Part shown: positions 1 to 9,919 of the stretch, piece after piece
How positions within the stretch are numbered: position 1 is the first letter of the stretch
Layout: each line of letters opens with the position of its first letter
DNA from: Martinezella miluonensis
Lineage (GTDB): Bacteria > Pseudomonadota > Alphaproteobacteria > Rhizobiales > Rhizobiaceae
DNA length: 64,000 nucleotides
NCBI RefSeq assembly: GCF_900094545.1
Contig: NZ_FMAH01000001.1
Coordinates: forward strand, 310,001 to 374,000
Reading direction: 5' to 3'
Notes under the pieces: model-generated
Databases searched by the model: none
Seen by the model: the letters and a program-made list of their open reading frames with translations, nothing else
What the model was told of the DNA's origin: nothing
Translations under genes and position numbers: made by a program

Positions 1-1546
1 CGGCGCCTGATGGGGGAATGGCCGGTGATGGCGGCACCTCGCCATCACCGGTGACAGCACCGATGCGGCCGTCGGCGAATTCGATCGAGATAGCCGCGCC
101 AGTGGAGAGCGCCGCTGCCAGCGAAACAGGGCGGTCGTCCTCGTCACGAACCACGGCGTATCCGCGCTTCAAGACGTTCTTGTAGGAGAGCGACTGCAGA
201 ATGCGCTCCTGCGCCACGAGTTCGCTGCGGGCGCGGGTCAGCTGATGCCGGATGGCGGTATCGGCGTGGCGTACGAGATTGCCGAGACGATCACGGGCGC
301 GGCCCGTCTGCGTTTCGAGGCGCGATGGCAGCGTGGCGAAGACGGCGTCGGCACGTTCGATGCGGGCGCGCGAACGGTCGAGCAAGCGCTCGACGGTCCG
401 CTCCGCCCGGGTCATTCGCTCGCTCAACTGCTGGCGGCGCTCGGCGATCCGGTTCGACAGGATATCCGGGCGCAGCTGTGAGGCCATACGTTCGAAGGAA
501 CGGCGCTTGTTCAGCGTGTTCAGCTCGAGCCCGCGGCCGAGACCGGTGGCTGCCTCATCGAAGCGGCGGCGCGGCAGGGCCAGGATCTGATCGAGCGAAG
601 GCAGGGCACGCAACAGCGCGCGCACCGCCTGCCGCCGCTGATCCATCTGCCTGCCCACTCCACCCTGCAGCCGGGCGGCAAGGCTTGCGAGCTGTGCCTC
701 AAGTTCAGCCCTGACCGGCACGGCCATTTCGGCTGCACCCGTCGGCGTTGGAGCCCGCACATCGGCAGCATAGTCGATCAAGGTCCAATCGGTCTCGTGA
801 CCTACGGCCGAAATCAGCGGGATGTCGCTCGCGGCAGCAGCACGGACGACGGTCTCGTCGTTGAAGCTCCAGAGATCCTCCAGGCTGCCGCCGCCGCGCG
901 CGACGATCAGCACATCAGGGCGCGGGATCGGCCCGCCGGGTGCGAATTCATTGAAGCCGCGAATGGCGTTCGCCACCTCATCGCCCGAGCCCTCTCCCTG
1001 CACCTTTACCGGCCAGACCAGCACATGCACGGGAAAGCGATCGGAGATGCGATGCAGGATATCGCGAATGACAGCGCCGGTCGGCGAGGTAATGACGCCG
1101 ATCACTTTCGGCATAAAGGGGAGCCCGCGCTTGCGCTCGGCATCGAACAGGCCTTCGGCTCCGAGCTTGCGCTTACGCTCCTCCAGAAGCGCCATCAAAG
1201 CGCCAGCGCCAGCCGGTTCCAGGTTCTCGATGACGATCTGGTATTTCGACGAACCCGGGAAGGTCGTCACCTTGCCGGTCGCGATGACTTCCATCCCCTC
1301 TTCCGGGCGGAATTTCAGCTTTGAGAAGGTGCCTTTCCAGATCACCGCGTCGATGCGGGACCGGTCGTCCTTCAGTGAGAAATAGGCATGGCCCGAGGAA
1401 TGCGGGCCACGATAGCCGGAGATTTCCCCGCGCACGCGCACCTGATCGAACGCATTCTCGACCGTGCGCTTGATCGACCCGGACAATTCCGAGACGGAAT
1501 ATTCCGTCAGGTTCGAAGGCGAATCATTCTCAAAAAAGCTGCTCAT
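1..1546 (-). CDS. xseA: Exodeoxyribonuclease VII large subunit (5' part, cut by the window edge)
   Basis: This is the large, catalytic subunit of exonuclease VII, which with XseB degrades single-stranded DNA into oligonucleotides in the cytoplasm. The reading frame is open from an ATG at 1546 down to base 1, giving about 515 codons, close to full length for the family. Residues 1-115 form the OB-fold DNA-binding domain. The catalytic region follows, with SPTGAVIRD at about 154-162, [11 protein letters not shown] at about 216-226 and GHETDWTL at about 249-256. Long charged alpha-helical stretches after residue 280 fit the known coiled coil. The C-terminus and stop lie outside the window, so a trailing alanine/proline-rich tail cannot be measured. 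The gene is divergent from the small membrane protein that starts at 1783. Confidence 0.95.
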   Translation of the reverse strand, partial: MSSFFENDSPSNLTEYSVSELSGSIKRTVENAFDQVRVRGEISGYRGPHSSGHAYFSLKDDRSRIDAVIWKGTFSKLKFRPEEGMEVIATGKVTTFPGSSKYQIVIENLEPAGAGALMALLEERKRKLGAEGLFDAERKRGLPFMPKVIGVITSPTGAVIRDILHRISDRFPVHVLVWPVKVQGEGSGDEVANAIRGFNEFAPGGPIPRPDVLIVARGGGSLEDLWSFNDETVVRAAAASDIPLISAVGHETDWTLIDYAADVRAPTPTGAAEMAVPVRAELEAQLASLAARLQGGVGRQMDQRRQAVRALLRALPSLDQILALPRRRFDEAATGLGRGLELNTLNKRRSFERMASQLRPDILSNRIAERRQQLSERMTRAERTVERLLDRSRARIERADAVFATLPSRLETQTGRARDRLGNLVRHADTAIRHQLTRARSELVAQERILQSLSYKNVLKRGYAVVRDEDDRPVSLAAALSTGAAISIEFADGRIGAVTGDGEVPPSPAIPPSGA

Positions 1547-1782
1547 AGCTTCTTTCTAGCCCATGTCGCGGAAAATGCGGAGCCTAGCGCATGGCCCTTC
1601 AATCGGAATCGATGGACGCAGAGGATTATGTGCAGATTTAAACTGCGACTGAGTCCCTATGCGTCCCATAAGACGGCGCGCGGCGGAGCTTCATCAAGCG
1701 TTAACCCTGTCAACAAAGCCTTTTTTAGCCATCGGCGCGTAAATCTGTGCAAACTGGTTCTTGGTAAAGAGGATATGGAGCG

Positions 1783-2013
1783 ATGATATTCGCGACCGCC
1801 ACGATCATCGGGATTGCCGCAGGCCTGCAGCGCTCGACCATCGGCGCGCTGCTCGGCGTGGCTCTGGTGAGCATCGCCTTCATGGCCGCAGTCGTCCTAT
1901 CCGTCTCTCCCCCGCCGCTGATGACATTGTTCATCGCGCTTGGCGGCTATAACCTCGGCTTCATCGGCTATCTTGTGACTGCCGATATGATGGAGCCCGG
2001 CCGACGCGCCTAG
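1783..2013 (+). CDS. Small hydrophobic membrane protein (76 aa), unknown function
   Basis: The product is almost entirely hydrophobic, with about three membrane segments (roughly residues 2-15, 20-42 and 46-67) and a short charged tail ending in EPGRRA. The ATG is preceded by AAAGAGG about ten bases upstream. Codon use matches the neighbours. I do not recognise a named family. It stands alone between divergent xseA and the convergent GT-C-like gene, with only 7 bases to the latter's stop. Existence is likely but not certain, because hydrophobic small ORFs can occur by chance. Confidence 0.6.
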   Translation: MIFATATIIGIAAGLQRSTIGALLGVALVSIAFMAAVVLSVSPPPLMTLFIALGGYNLGFIGYLVTADMMEPGRRA

Positions 2014-2020
2014 ATCGTTC

Positions 2021-3850
2021 CTACGGCTTGAACCGGAAGAATTGAACCTCAGACTTGGCCGATGCGGCAAAGGGCTCCAGATAGGTGGGCACACGACCGG
2101 CGCTGAGTTGGGCATAGAGTCCCTGAGGGCTCCGCTCGGACAATAGTTGCATCTGCGGATCGCCCTTGCAGAAGGCGACTAGCGTTACATGCGCATCACG
2201 CAGAAGCGCTTCCGCCTGCTGCGGCTGGGCAAGGCCGATATTCAGTTCGGCTCGCATCCCGTCCGGGTCGCGATGATAGGGCCCGGAGAGAACTCGGTGC
2301 GGCGTGAAGCGCAAAATCGGCGCTCCCATGTTGGACGCCGCAACCACGACGCCGGGCTCGAGGCCGGCGATCGGCGCCAGCGCCTCCTTCGATATGCAGT
2401 CTGTCGTTTCCTCGGCTTTGGCAGGCGAAGCCATAAAGCGATTGACGATGACCTCATGTGCAAAGGCGCCGCCGACCGCCCATACCGTCGGCACAGAGAT
2501 CAATACAGTGACCACGTAGAAGAAGGATGCCCTCACATTCTTCGTGTCGGCCGCCGAAACGCGACGCAGCTCGGCGACAAGGAGCGCGAGCGGCGGAATA
2601 GCCAGCAGATTGGCGAATTCCGCACCGCGGACCTGCACAAGCGTGATGATCCAATTAATGGCGATCAGGGCCATGAGGATCGCGTGCATGCGGGCCCGAT
2701 CGCCTCGCAGCATACGGAACGCGCAGACAAGCATTGCGATGAAGCTTGTCGCGTAGAATGTGCCGAGCATGTCCGGCTGCCTGTGCGCGACCGAGAAGAT
2801 CGATTGCGCTTCCGTCACTCTGCTCAGCCAAAGGTCTACCAGCATCGGGTCCAGATCGGAAAGCGGATTGTGCAGGCATTGCGGCGCGATCGCGATGGTG
2901 GTGGCAAAGACGAATGCGCCGTTGGCAGCCAACACAGCCATACGCCCCGGTCGGGACAGGTGGCTGGCGAAGATTGCCGACAACAAAAGTCCGACGCCGC
3001 CGGCGCTGGTGATGGCGTAGAAGCCGAGAGAAAGATTGTCGCAGGTGACCATCGAGTAGAAGCGCGGTGACACCAGAGAGAAGAACGCCGCACTGACGGC
3101 AATCGTCAGCGTCAGCGCGAAAGCTTTTGCGGCAGGCGCGAACAGCGCGCCGTCCCAGGCCCATAGGCAGGCGACAGCGACGCAGACGACGGCGACGAAG
3201 GGCGTCGTCTCCGCGCCGATGCCGAGCTGGATTGCAAGAGCGACGGCGGCGATGGCAAAATTGCGGGGCCTGTAGCTTTCATCGACCAGCATGGCGACGG
3301 TCAATGCGACAAGGCAGAGCTGGACGTTGTCGTGATCGATGGATCCAGGCACGAAACGCGGCGAGAGCAAAACGAACAGCGCCGTAAACAGAAGTGAGAA
3401 ATGCATGCCCTCGACGGCGGCCATGCGACGGCCGGCAAGAGCCATGAAAAACATCAACGGCAGGATGAGCATCAGCGGCCAGACGGTCAGCGCCGCCGCC
3501 TCGGCGCCCTCCGGCGAGAAAAACATGCGGAAAAACAGGATGAGGCTTGCAATCGGCAAGTCGATGAAGCGCGACCAGTGCATCAACGTCCCGCCATCGA
3601 GACCGAGGCGGTATTGGATCATGTCGAACCAGCCCTGACCGGCGAGCAAGTCGCGCACCTCGACAAGACGCATGACGTCGTCATTGTCGGGGCCGACATA
3701 ATCCGTGACGTGGCGATGGATGACGAGCTGCGCGACGATGACCAGGATGCAGTAGATCAACGGCACGAGAACGGGATGAGACCAGCGCGACGACGCTTTC
3801 CTGCCCGTTGCCGGAGCGGCTTCGGGCGACATTGCCAGCGTCTGCGTCAT
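2021..3850 (-). CDS. Polytopic membrane protein, probable GT-C-type glycosyltransferase
   Basis: The 609-residue product has ten or more predicted membrane helices followed by a periplasmic-looking C-terminal domain of about 150 residues. Near the N-terminus, just after the first helix, an acidic loop reads GPDNDDVMRL, and further on comes GTLMHWSRFIDLP. An acidic motif in the first extracytoplasmic loop is the hallmark of GT-C enzymes, which use polyprenyl-phosphate sugars as donors. No precise family name is justified from reading alone. The gene is divergent (223 bp) from a GT2 glycosyltransferase and a GtrA protein, which are the usual makers and carriers of such donors, so a joint role in decorating an envelope glycan or protein is inferred. 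The ribosome-binding site is weak. Confidence 0.8.
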   Translation of the reverse strand: MTQTLAMSPEAAPATGRKASSRWSHPVLVPLIYCILVIVAQLVIHRHVTDYVGPDNDDVMRLVEVRDLLAGQGWFDMIQYRLGLDGGTLMHWSRFIDLPIASLILFFRMFFSPEGAEAAALTVWPLMLILPLMFFMALAGRRMAAVEGMHFSLLFTALFVLLSPRFVPGSIDHDNVQLCLVALTVAMLVDESYRPRNFAIAAVALAIQLGIGAETTPFVAVVCVAVACLWAWDGALFAPAAKAFALTLTIAVSAAFFSLVSPRFYSMVTCDNLSLGFYAITSAGGVGLLLSAIFASHLSRPGRMAVLAANGAFVFATTIAIAPQCLHNPLSDLDPMLVDLWLSRVTEAQSIFSVAHRQPDMLGTFYATSFIAMLVCAFRMLRGDRARMHAILMALIAINWIITLVQVRGAEFANLLAIPPLALLVAELRRVSAADTKNVRASFFYVVTVLISVPTVWAVGGAFAHEVIVNRFMASPAKAEETTDCISKEALAPIAGLEPGVVVAASNMGAPILRFTPHRVLSGPYHRDPDGMRAELNIGLAQPQQAEALLRDAHVTLVAFCKGDPQMQLLSERSPQGLYAQLSAGRVPTYLEPFAASAKSEVQFFRFKP

Positions 3851-4073
3851 ACAGATAAACCCCGTATTTGAAGGATATTCCGGGGCAACACTAACGCCTG
3901 CCCATCAAAAAAAAGTAAAGCGCGCGCCGGCCGCGATATTCATCACGATAATGTTTTTCTCAGACACGATTTCCCGCCAATTTTCCTTCGCAACCATAGC
4001 GTCTTATTAACAGCCAGCGCGATAAGCTCTCGCCCGGATCGTCTGATATCACGCATAGGAAGCGGCCAAGACC

Positions 4074-5087
4074 ATGTGGAATGAGAAGCTGAGCATCGCC
4101 GTCCTGCTGCCTTGCTACAACGAAGCTGCCACGATCGGAGATGTCGTTCGCGGCTTCCGGCGCGCCATCCCGCAAGCCAGCATCTATGTCTACGACAACA
4201 ATTCCACCGACGGCACAGCGCTGCACGCCATGCTCGCTGGCGCGACGGTCGTGCGTGAGCGCCGGCAGGGCAAGGGGCATGTGGTGCGGCGCATGTTCGC
4301 CGACATCGAAGCCGATATCTATCTTATGGCCGATGGCGACGGCACCTATGCGCCGGAGGATGGAGAAGAGCTGATCCGCACGCTTCTGACCGAAGGCTCC
4401 GACATGGTCGTCGGTACCCGCCGCAACGTGCACAACGACGCCGGCCGCCAGGGCCATGCCTTCGGCAACCGCATCTTCAACTGGCTCTATCGCTCGATTT
4501 TCGGTGCGGATTTCACCGATATCTTCTCCGGCTACCGCGCCTTCTCGCGCCGTTTCGTCAAGAGTTTCCCGGCCGTGTCAGGCGGCTTCGAGATCGAGAC
4601 GGAAATGTCTGTTCACGCCTCGCGGCTGAAACTGCCCGTCAGCGAGCTGGAGCTCGACTATGGCCGGCGGCCGGAGGGCTCGCATTCGAAGCTTTCCACC
4701 TTCGGCGACGGCTGGAAGATCCTCCGGATGTTCGCGATGCTGATGAAGGAAACGAAGCCTTTCGCCTTCTTCGGCATTCTGGGCATCATTGCCATGGAAA
4801 TGAGCATCGGCTTCTCGATCCCGGTCTTCATCGAATATTTCGAAACCGGGATGGTGACACGCCTGCCGAGCTGGATCCTCTCCGTGGCGCTGACGATGAT
4901 TGCCTGCATGCTGTTCACAGCCGGCCTGATCCTCGACTCAGTCGCACGCGCCCGCGCCGAACAGCTGCGCATCCATTATATGAGCCTGGCCAAACCGTCG
5001 TCAGGTGAGATTGGCGATGACCGCACGGTCTACACGGCGGAACTCGAAAAACCCGCAAGCCGGAAGAAAAGGGCGAAGGCTGCATGA
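4074..5087 (+). CDS. GT2-family glycosyltransferase, dolichol-phosphate-mannose-synthase-like
   Basis: The N-terminal 210 residues form a GT-A fold: LLPCYNEAATIGDV at about 11-24, DNNSTDGT at 41-48 and the metal-binding ADGDGTY at 86-92. Two membrane helices follow (about 230-256 and 264-289). This is the layout of enzymes that move a sugar from a nucleotide donor to undecaprenyl phosphate on the cytoplasmic face. The stop codon overlaps the start of the GtrA gene by ATGA, so the two are translationally coupled. The donor sugar cannot be read from the sequence. Confidence 0.9.
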   Translation: MWNEKLSIAVLLPCYNEAATIGDVVRGFRRAIPQASIYVYDNNSTDGTALHAMLAGATVVRERRQGKGHVVRRMFADIEADIYLMADGDGTYAPEDGEELIRTLLTEGSDMVVGTRRNVHNDAGRQGHAFGNRIFNWLYRSIFGADFTDIFSGYRAFSRRFVKSFPAVSGGFEIETEMSVHASRLKLPVSELELDYGRRPEGSHSKLSTFGDGWKILRMFAMLMKETKPFAFFGILGIIAMEMSIGFSIPVFIEYFETGMVTRLPSWILSVALTMIACMLFTAGLILDSVARARAEQLRIHYMSLAKPSSGEIGDDRTVYTAELEKPASRKKRAKAA

Positions 5088-5470
5088 AGAAGCTCTTTCG
5101 CTTCCTGATCGCCGGCGGCGTCGGCTTCGTGGTCGATGCCGGCGTGTTGCATCTGTTGCTGTGGTTCACGCCTTTCGGCCCCTTCATTGGCCGGGCCATC
5201 TCGATACCGAGCGCGCTGCTCGCCACCTGGGTACTCAACCGCAACTTCACCTTCGGCCGGTCCGACCGCTCGCTGGCAGCGGAAGGCTTCCGTTACGGAT
5301 CCGTGGGCCTTACCTCGGCGTTGCTGAACTATACTCTGTTCAGCTCGCTTCTGATGACGGAACCGTCGTTGCGGCCGATCATAGCGCTGACCCTCGCTTC
5401 GGCGGCAGCGACGGCGTTCAGCTTCTTCGGCTATTCACGCTTCGTCTTCCGCCACCGGCAAAATCCCTGA
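5084..5470 (+). CDS. GtrA-family small membrane protein, probable lipid-linked sugar flippase
   Basis: The 128-residue protein has four membrane helices in the GtrA pattern, starting KLFRFLIAGGVGFVVDAG and ending with an FSFFGYSRFVFR segment. The motif LLATWVLNRNFTFG in the middle is typical of the family. GtrA proteins are thought to flip undecaprenyl-phosphate sugars across the inner membrane. It overlaps the GT2 gene by four bases. A 44-bp palindromic repeat begins right after its stop codon and may act in transcript ending. Confidence 0.92.
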   Translation: MKKLFRFLIAGGVGFVVDAGVLHLLLWFTPFGPFIGRAISIPSALLATWVLNRNFTFGRSDRSLAAEGFRYGSVGLTSALLNYTLFSSLLMTEPSLRPIIALTLASAAATAFSFFGYSRFVFRHRQNP

Positions 5471-5471
5471 A

Positions 5472-5515
5472 GCAATTCCAGGAAAAGTGTTCAGCGGTTT
5501 TCCGCCCGGAATTGC
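5472..5515. repeat. 44-bp intergenic palindrome, family A, copy 1
   Basis: The element begins GCAATTCCAGG and ends CCCGGAATTGC, so its outer arms are inverted repeats, with an inner dyad built on AAAAGTG...CGGTTTTCC. Four similar copies lie at 10629, 39384, 45961 and 50404; this copy is in the opposite orientation to the one at 50404. It starts one base after the gtrA-like stop. It resembles the short extragenic palindromes common in Rhizobiaceae. Confidence 0.85.
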
Positions 5516-5536
5516 TTAAATGAGTACGAAAGGCGG

Positions 5537-6523
5537 TCAGACCGGCTCCCAGCCATCCTTTTCGCTGGCGCGGTAGATGGCGTCGATGACCTTCTGGTTG
5601 AGCTTCGAGCTTTCCAGCGGCACGATTTCCGCACCCTTGCCGAGTGCGGCGGATGCGAAGGCTTCCGCCTCGCGTCTGTACTGGCGACTGTCGGGGAAGC
5701 GGAAGATCTGCGATTCCGAGTGGCTGCGATTGGTCAGTTCCAGCTCTTCCGCGCCATAGCGATCGGCATTGAAGGGCGACTTCACCTCGATGAAACCTTC
5801 CGTGCCGTGGAAGACCATGACCTGACGATTGGCCATCTGCGTCGAGATGTAGAAGCTAAGCTCGAAGTCGCCGAAATCGGCCTTGATGCTGGAATAGATG
5901 TCGGTGCCGAATTCCGGATCGCGCTCCGTCACCGCTTGAATGCGCAGGGGTTCGCGGCCGGTGACGAAACGAGTGCTGATCGTCGGATAGATGCCGATAT
6001 CGGGCAGGCCGCCGCCGCCAAGCGCAGGGATATTGCGCATGTTGCCGGCATCGCGGTTGAAATAGGTGAAGGCGCCCTGGATATGGCGCAGGCGGCCGAT
6101 GGCGCCATCGGCGAGCAACGAGCGGACCTTCCGCCAGACCGGCGCATAGGCGACCATATAGGCTTCCATCACCAGTACCTTGTTGCGATCGCGGGCGGCA
6201 ATCAGGCTGTCGATTTCATCCGCCTTGAGCGCGATCGGCTTTTCGCAGAGCACATGCTTGCCGGCATCGGCCGCCTTGATCGTCCATTCGACATGCTGCG
6301 AGGTCGGCAAAGGAATGTAGACGGCGTCGATGGTGTCGGAAGCCAGCATCTCCTCATAGGAGCCGAAGGCATGCGGCACGGAGAAGCGGTCCGCCATCTG
6401 CCGGGCGCGATCAAGATCGCGGCTGGCGATGGCAGTCACAACGCAATTTTCCGCATCCTGAATGGCGGGCACCACCAGATCGCGGCCAATCTTCGCCGTC
6501 GACAGAATTCCAAAACGCAGCAT
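5537..6523 (-). CDS. Gfo/Idh/MocA-family oxidoreductase
   Basis: A 328-residue NAD(P)-dependent dehydrogenase. The N-terminal Rossmann domain starts [13 protein letters not shown], and [11 protein letters not shown] about 95 residues in is the family's EKP motif, whose lysine helps catalysis. The C-terminal half is the substrate-binding alpha/beta domain. The start at 6523 was chosen because it has a good AGGAGA ribosome-binding site and gives the normal family N-terminus; the frame extends upstream without family similarity. The natural substrate, usually a sugar, polyol or derivative, cannot be told. It is a single gene, convergent with gtrA. Confidence 0.9.
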   Translation of the reverse strand: MLRFGILSTAKIGRDLVVPAIQDAENCVVTAIASRDLDRARQMADRFSVPHAFGSYEEMLASDTIDAVYIPLPTSQHVEWTIKAADAGKHVLCEKPIALKADEIDSLIAARDRNKVLVMEAYMVAYAPVWRKVRSLLADGAIGRLRHIQGAFTYFNRDAGNMRNIPALGGGGLPDIGIYPTISTRFVTGREPLRIQAVTERDPEFGTDIYSSIKADFGDFELSFYISTQMANRQVMVFHGTEGFIEVKSPFNADRYGAEELELTNRSHSESQIFRFPDSRQYRREAEAFASAALGKGAEIVPLESSKLNQKVIDAIYRASEKDGWEPV

Positions 6524-6840
6524 CTCTCTCTCCTGAAGCATCATCCCGAAGCAGACGGCAGCATGGCGACGATCGCGACATGGCCCTTCCGGCGGGATCC
6601 TTTGTGAACACGGTGTGTAGAGCGAAACGAGGGTCATTCCGCTCCGGACGAAACCGACGCCAACCTTATTCGGCCATTTCCCAAGGCGCAACGCCCGAGA
6701 CGGCCCGTGCGCGCGAACGCTGAGGCGTGACGCTCATCGCATCATGTCCGTATTTGTCCTCTTTCTGTCTGCCAAATGGCTTTCTGAGCCTTCATACGAC
6801 GCCTAGTCTCGGCTATCCTTCAAGCACAGGAGATACGCAA
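6524..6840. other. Intergenic region between divergent genes, no gene seen
   Basis: This 317-bp stretch separates the Gfo/Idh gene and the isochorismatase-like gene. It must hold both promoters. I see no convincing promoter boxes, repeat or small ORF with a ribosome-binding site. Confidence 0.5.
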
Positions 6841-7410
6841 ATGTCCCAAGCCGATACCGCACTGCTCGTCATCGATGTTCAGGAATCCTTCCGCCAGCGC
6901 CCCTATTGGCGTGCCGACGACCTGCCTGCTTTCACCAACCGCCTGCAGGCGCTGATCGACGGAGCCAAGGCAAAAGGCATTCCCGTCGTCCAGATTTTCC
7001 ATGTCGAAGATGAGGACGCGCATTTCAGCCTGAAGAGCGGCTATGTCCGCAAGCTTGACGAAATCTCGCTGGAGGCCGATGCCGTGTTTCACAAGCGCCG
7101 CCATTCGGCGCTCGTCGGCTCCGGCCTCGATGTCTGGCTGGTAGCAAACGGCATTCGCAAGGTGATCGTCTCTGGCATCCGCACCGAGCAGTGCTGCGAG
7201 ACCACGACGCGGCACGCATCCGATCTCGGCTATGAGGTCGACTATGTCACCGAGGCGACGCTGACCTTCCCGATGACGCACGCCTCGGGCACGGTCTTCA
7301 GCGCCGACGACATCAAGAAGCGCAGCGAGCTGGTGCTGTCGGGCCGTTTCGCCCGCATCGCGACGGTCGAGCAAGCCCTCGCCGAAGCATCGATCCGGAG
7401 TGCCGCATGA
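6841..7410 (+). CDS. Isochorismatase-like cysteine hydrolase
   Basis: The 189-residue protein has the family triad: Asp12 in LLVIDVQ, Lys85 in FHKRRHSAL and the nucleophile Cys118 in SGIRTEQCCETT. Such enzymes hydrolyse amides or vinyl ethers (nicotinamide, N-carbamoyl compounds, isochorismate); the substrate is not predictable here. The ATG at 6841 follows CAGGAG and gives the family N-terminus. It overlaps the next gene by ATGA, coupling it to an AraC/DJ-1 regulator that probably controls the pair. Confidence 0.92.
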   Translation: MSQADTALLVIDVQESFRQRPYWRADDLPAFTNRLQALIDGAKAKGIPVVQIFHVEDEDAHFSLKSGYVRKLDEISLEADAVFHKRRHSALVGSGLDVWLVANGIRKVIVSGIRTEQCCETTTRHASDLGYEVDYVTEATLTFPMTHASGTVFSADDIKKRSELVLSGRFARIATVEQALAEASIRSAA

Positions 7411-8405
7411 CCCAAAGCGACCGACACCTCCATCGACGGACCATTCCCGTTTACGTCGTGCTGCCGCCCTATACGCTGCTGATGGACGTAGCCGGGCCGG
7501 TGGAGGTGTTGCGCCGCGCCAACATCGAACAGGACGACGTTCTGTTCGATTATCGCTTCATCGCCGCCCAGGCATCGCAAACAACCTCGGTCGGGCTGAT
7601 GCTTGCCGACCTCAAGCCCTTGCCGGATCACATTCCCGATGGGGCCTATGTCATCCTATCCGGCAGCGTGACGCCACCTGACGATGCCGAAGATATCGAG
7701 CCCGAACTAACCGCGCTTGCCGCCTGGTTGAAGGGCGCGATCCGTCCGGGCATCACTCTCGTCACCATCTGCTCCGGAGCGGTGCTTGCAGCCCGGGCCG
7801 GCCTGATGGACGGCTATGCCTGCACCACGCATGCCGCCTGCCTCGACGAGGTCAGGGAACACGCACCGACGGCAAGGGTTCTCGACAACCGGCTCTATGT
7901 CGAAGACCGGGAGCGCTATTCGAGCGCCGGTATCACGACGGGCACCGACCTGATGCTGCACCTCGCCTCCAAGCTGACCTCGCCGGTGACGGCGCTGACC
8001 ATTGCCCGGCACATGGTCGTCTACATGCGAAGGACCGGCGCCGAGCCGCAGCTTTCGCCCTGGCTGAGCGGCCGCAACCATGTGCACCCTGCCATCCACC
8101 GCGTTCAGGATGCGATCATGGCCGATCCGGCGCACAGCTGGTCGCTTTCCGAGCTTGCCGGTATCAGCGCAATGAGCGCACGCCATATTTCACGGCTGTT
8201 TCAGGAACATGCCGGCTTGTCGGTGACGGCTTATGTCAATCTGATGCGCGTGACGCTGGCGCGGGACGTGCTCGCCAATTCGCGGCTCGACATGGAGCGC
8301 GTGGCGGAAAAATCCGGCTTCGCTTCACCAAGGCACATGCGGCGTGTTTGGTCGAAATACAACGCGCTGCCACCCAGCCACTATCGACGCTCGACGGCGG
8401 AATAA
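7407..8405 (+). CDS. AraC-family transcriptional regulator with DJ-1/PfpI-like sensor domain
   Basis: This 332-residue protein joins an N-terminal GATase1-like (DJ-1/PfpI) domain, residues about 12-200 with TICSGAVLAA at the nucleophile-elbow position, to a C-terminal double helix-turn-helix of AraC type (about 225-330, with SLSELAGISAMSARHISRLF and a second helix around EKSGFASPRHMRRVW). This is the architecture of GlxA, CdhR and ArgR-type activators of amine or amino-acid use. The overlap with the hydrolase gene suggests local control. Confidence 0.93.
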   Translation: MTQSDRHLHRRTIPVYVVLPPYTLLMDVAGPVEVLRRANIEQDDVLFDYRFIAAQASQTTSVGLMLADLKPLPDHIPDGAYVILSGSVTPPDDAEDIEPELTALAAWLKGAIRPGITLVTICSGAVLAARAGLMDGYACTTHAACLDEVREHAPTARVLDNRLYVEDRERYSSAGITTGTDLMLHLASKLTSPVTALTIARHMVVYMRRTGAEPQLSPWLSGRNHVHPAIHRVQDAIMADPAHSWSLSELAGISAMSARHISRLFQEHAGLSVTAYVNLMRVTLARDVLANSRLDMERVAEKSGFASPRHMRRVWSKYNALPPSHYRRSTAE

Positions 8406-8511
8406 AGAAATCGTTAGTGGAATTTCACGGCTTGCGGCGCTAGCCTGCCTTGTCCCTCCCCGCTGGCGCCTCTGACGCCGGCTTCCTGCTGAAGTGATTT
8501 GGAGATGTATC

Positions 8512-9462
8512 ATGGACATGCGCAAGCTTGGACGAACCGATTTGTCTATCGCCCCCATCGTTTTTGGCGGCAATGTCTTCGGCTGGACAGCCGATGAGAA
8601 AACCTCCTACGCCCTGCTCGACGCCTTCTTCGACGCCGGCTTCAACACGATCGACACGGCCGATGTCTATTCCCGCTGGGTTCCCGGCAACAAGGGCGGC
8701 GATTCCGAAGAGATCATCGGCAAGTGGCTGAAGCAGGGCCGCATTTCGCGCGACAAGGCTGTTATCATCACCAAGGTCGGATCGGACATGGGGCCGGGCA
8801 GGAAGGGCCTGAAGGCCGACTATATCATCGAGGCCGCCGAAGCCTCGCTGAAGCGGCTGCAGACCGATCATATCGATCTCTATCTCTCGCACTGGCCGGA
8901 TCCCGAGACGCCGCATGAGGAATCGCTTGCCGCCTATGCGAAGCTGAAGGAACAGGGCAAGATCCGCCATGTCGGCTGCTCGAACCTCGATGCAACGCAG
9001 CTCCAGGCTTCGCTCGATGCCGCCGCCAAGGCCGGCCTGCCGCGCTACGATGTGCTGCAGCCCGAATATAACCTTTATGCCCGCGACAGCTTCGAGGGGC
9101 CGCTGGCGGATCTCTGCATCAAGGAAGACATCGGCGTCATCACCTATTTCAGCCTCGCCGCCGGCTTCCTGACCGGCAAATACCGCAGCAAGGCAGATAC
9201 CGAGGGACGGGCGCGCGAGAACCGGGTTGCCGCCTATCTCGACGACAAGGGTCTGCGCATCCTCGCCGCTCTCGACAAGGTCGCCGCCGAAACCGGAGCG
9301 AAGCCCGCCGAGATCGCGCTTGCCTGGCTGCTGCGCAAGCGCGGCGTCACGGCCCCGATCGCCAGCGCCACTAGCCTCAGCCAGCTTGACGCGCTAATCA
9401 ATTCGTTGAAGCTTTCGCTTTCCGACGATGCCATGCGCCTGCTCGACGCAGCCGGCGAATAA
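8512..9462 (+). CDS. Aldo/keto reductase
   Basis: A 316-residue NADPH-dependent oxidoreductase with the whole AKR tetrad: Asp48 and Tyr53 (DTADVYS), Lys88 (ITKVG) and His127 (YLSHWPD). The phosphate-binding end of the barrel carries the usual late motif around APIASATSLSQLDAL. The ATG at 8512, about eight bases after TTGGAG, gives the standard family start; a GTG 18 bases upstream is less likely. It is followed within 13 bases by a GNAT gene, probably in one transcript. The physiological substrate is unknown. Confidence 0.92.
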   Translation: MDMRKLGRTDLSIAPIVFGGNVFGWTADEKTSYALLDAFFDAGFNTIDTADVYSRWVPGNKGGDSEEIIGKWLKQGRISRDKAVIITKVGSDMGPGRKGLKADYIIEAAEASLKRLQTDHIDLYLSHWPDPETPHEESLAAYAKLKEQGKIRHVGCSNLDATQLQASLDAAAKAGLPRYDVLQPEYNLYARDSFEGPLADLCIKEDIGVITYFSLAAGFLTGKYRSKADTEGRARENRVAAYLDDKGLRILAALDKVAAETGAKPAEIALAWLLRKRGVTAPIASATSLSQLDALINSLKLSLSDDAMRLLDAAGE

Positions 9463-9475
9463 GAGAGACCGGCCG

Positions 9476-9919
9476 ATGACAGTGACGATCCGAGACGCCA
9501 GACCCGAAGACGAAGCGCGCTGGCGTGCTCTGTGGGACGGCTACCTGGCCTTCTACCGCGTCACCATCGCGCCTGATATCACCGATGCAACCTGGCGCCG
9601 GGTCTTCGATCCGGCGTCGGCAATCTTCATGCGGGTCGCTGAGGTCGACGGCGATGTGAAGGGTTTCACGCTCTGCATCACCCATGAGGGCACATGGACG
9701 CTCGCTCCCGACTGCTATCTGGAAGACCTGTTCGTCGATGAAAGCGCAAGAGGCCACGGCGTTGGGCGGGCGCTTCTGGACGATCTCGTCGCGCTCTGCA
9801 AGAAGAACGGCTGGGGTCGCCTTTACTGGCATACCGAAGAAGGCAATGCGACCGCTCGCAAGCTCTACGACACCTACGTGAAGAGCGATGGACATATCCG
9901 TTATCGCATCAACTTCTGA
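9476..9919 (+). CDS. GNAT-family N-acetyltransferase
   Basis: The 147-residue protein has the GNAT fold with the acetyl-CoA-binding loop RGHGVGRALLDDLV and the late WHTEEGNATARKLYD segment. It starts IRDARPEDEARW, typical for small acetyltransferases acting on amines or amino acids. It sits 13 bases after the aldo/keto reductase and its last 11 bases overlap the convergent M15-like gene. Substrate unknown. Confidence 0.9.
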   Translation: MTVTIRDARPEDEARWRALWDGYLAFYRVTIAPDITDATWRRVFDPASAIFMRVAEVDGDVKGFTLCITHEGTWTLAPDCYLEDLFVDESARGHGVGRALLDDLVALCKKNGWGRLYWHTEEGNATARKLYDTYVKSDGHIRYRINF

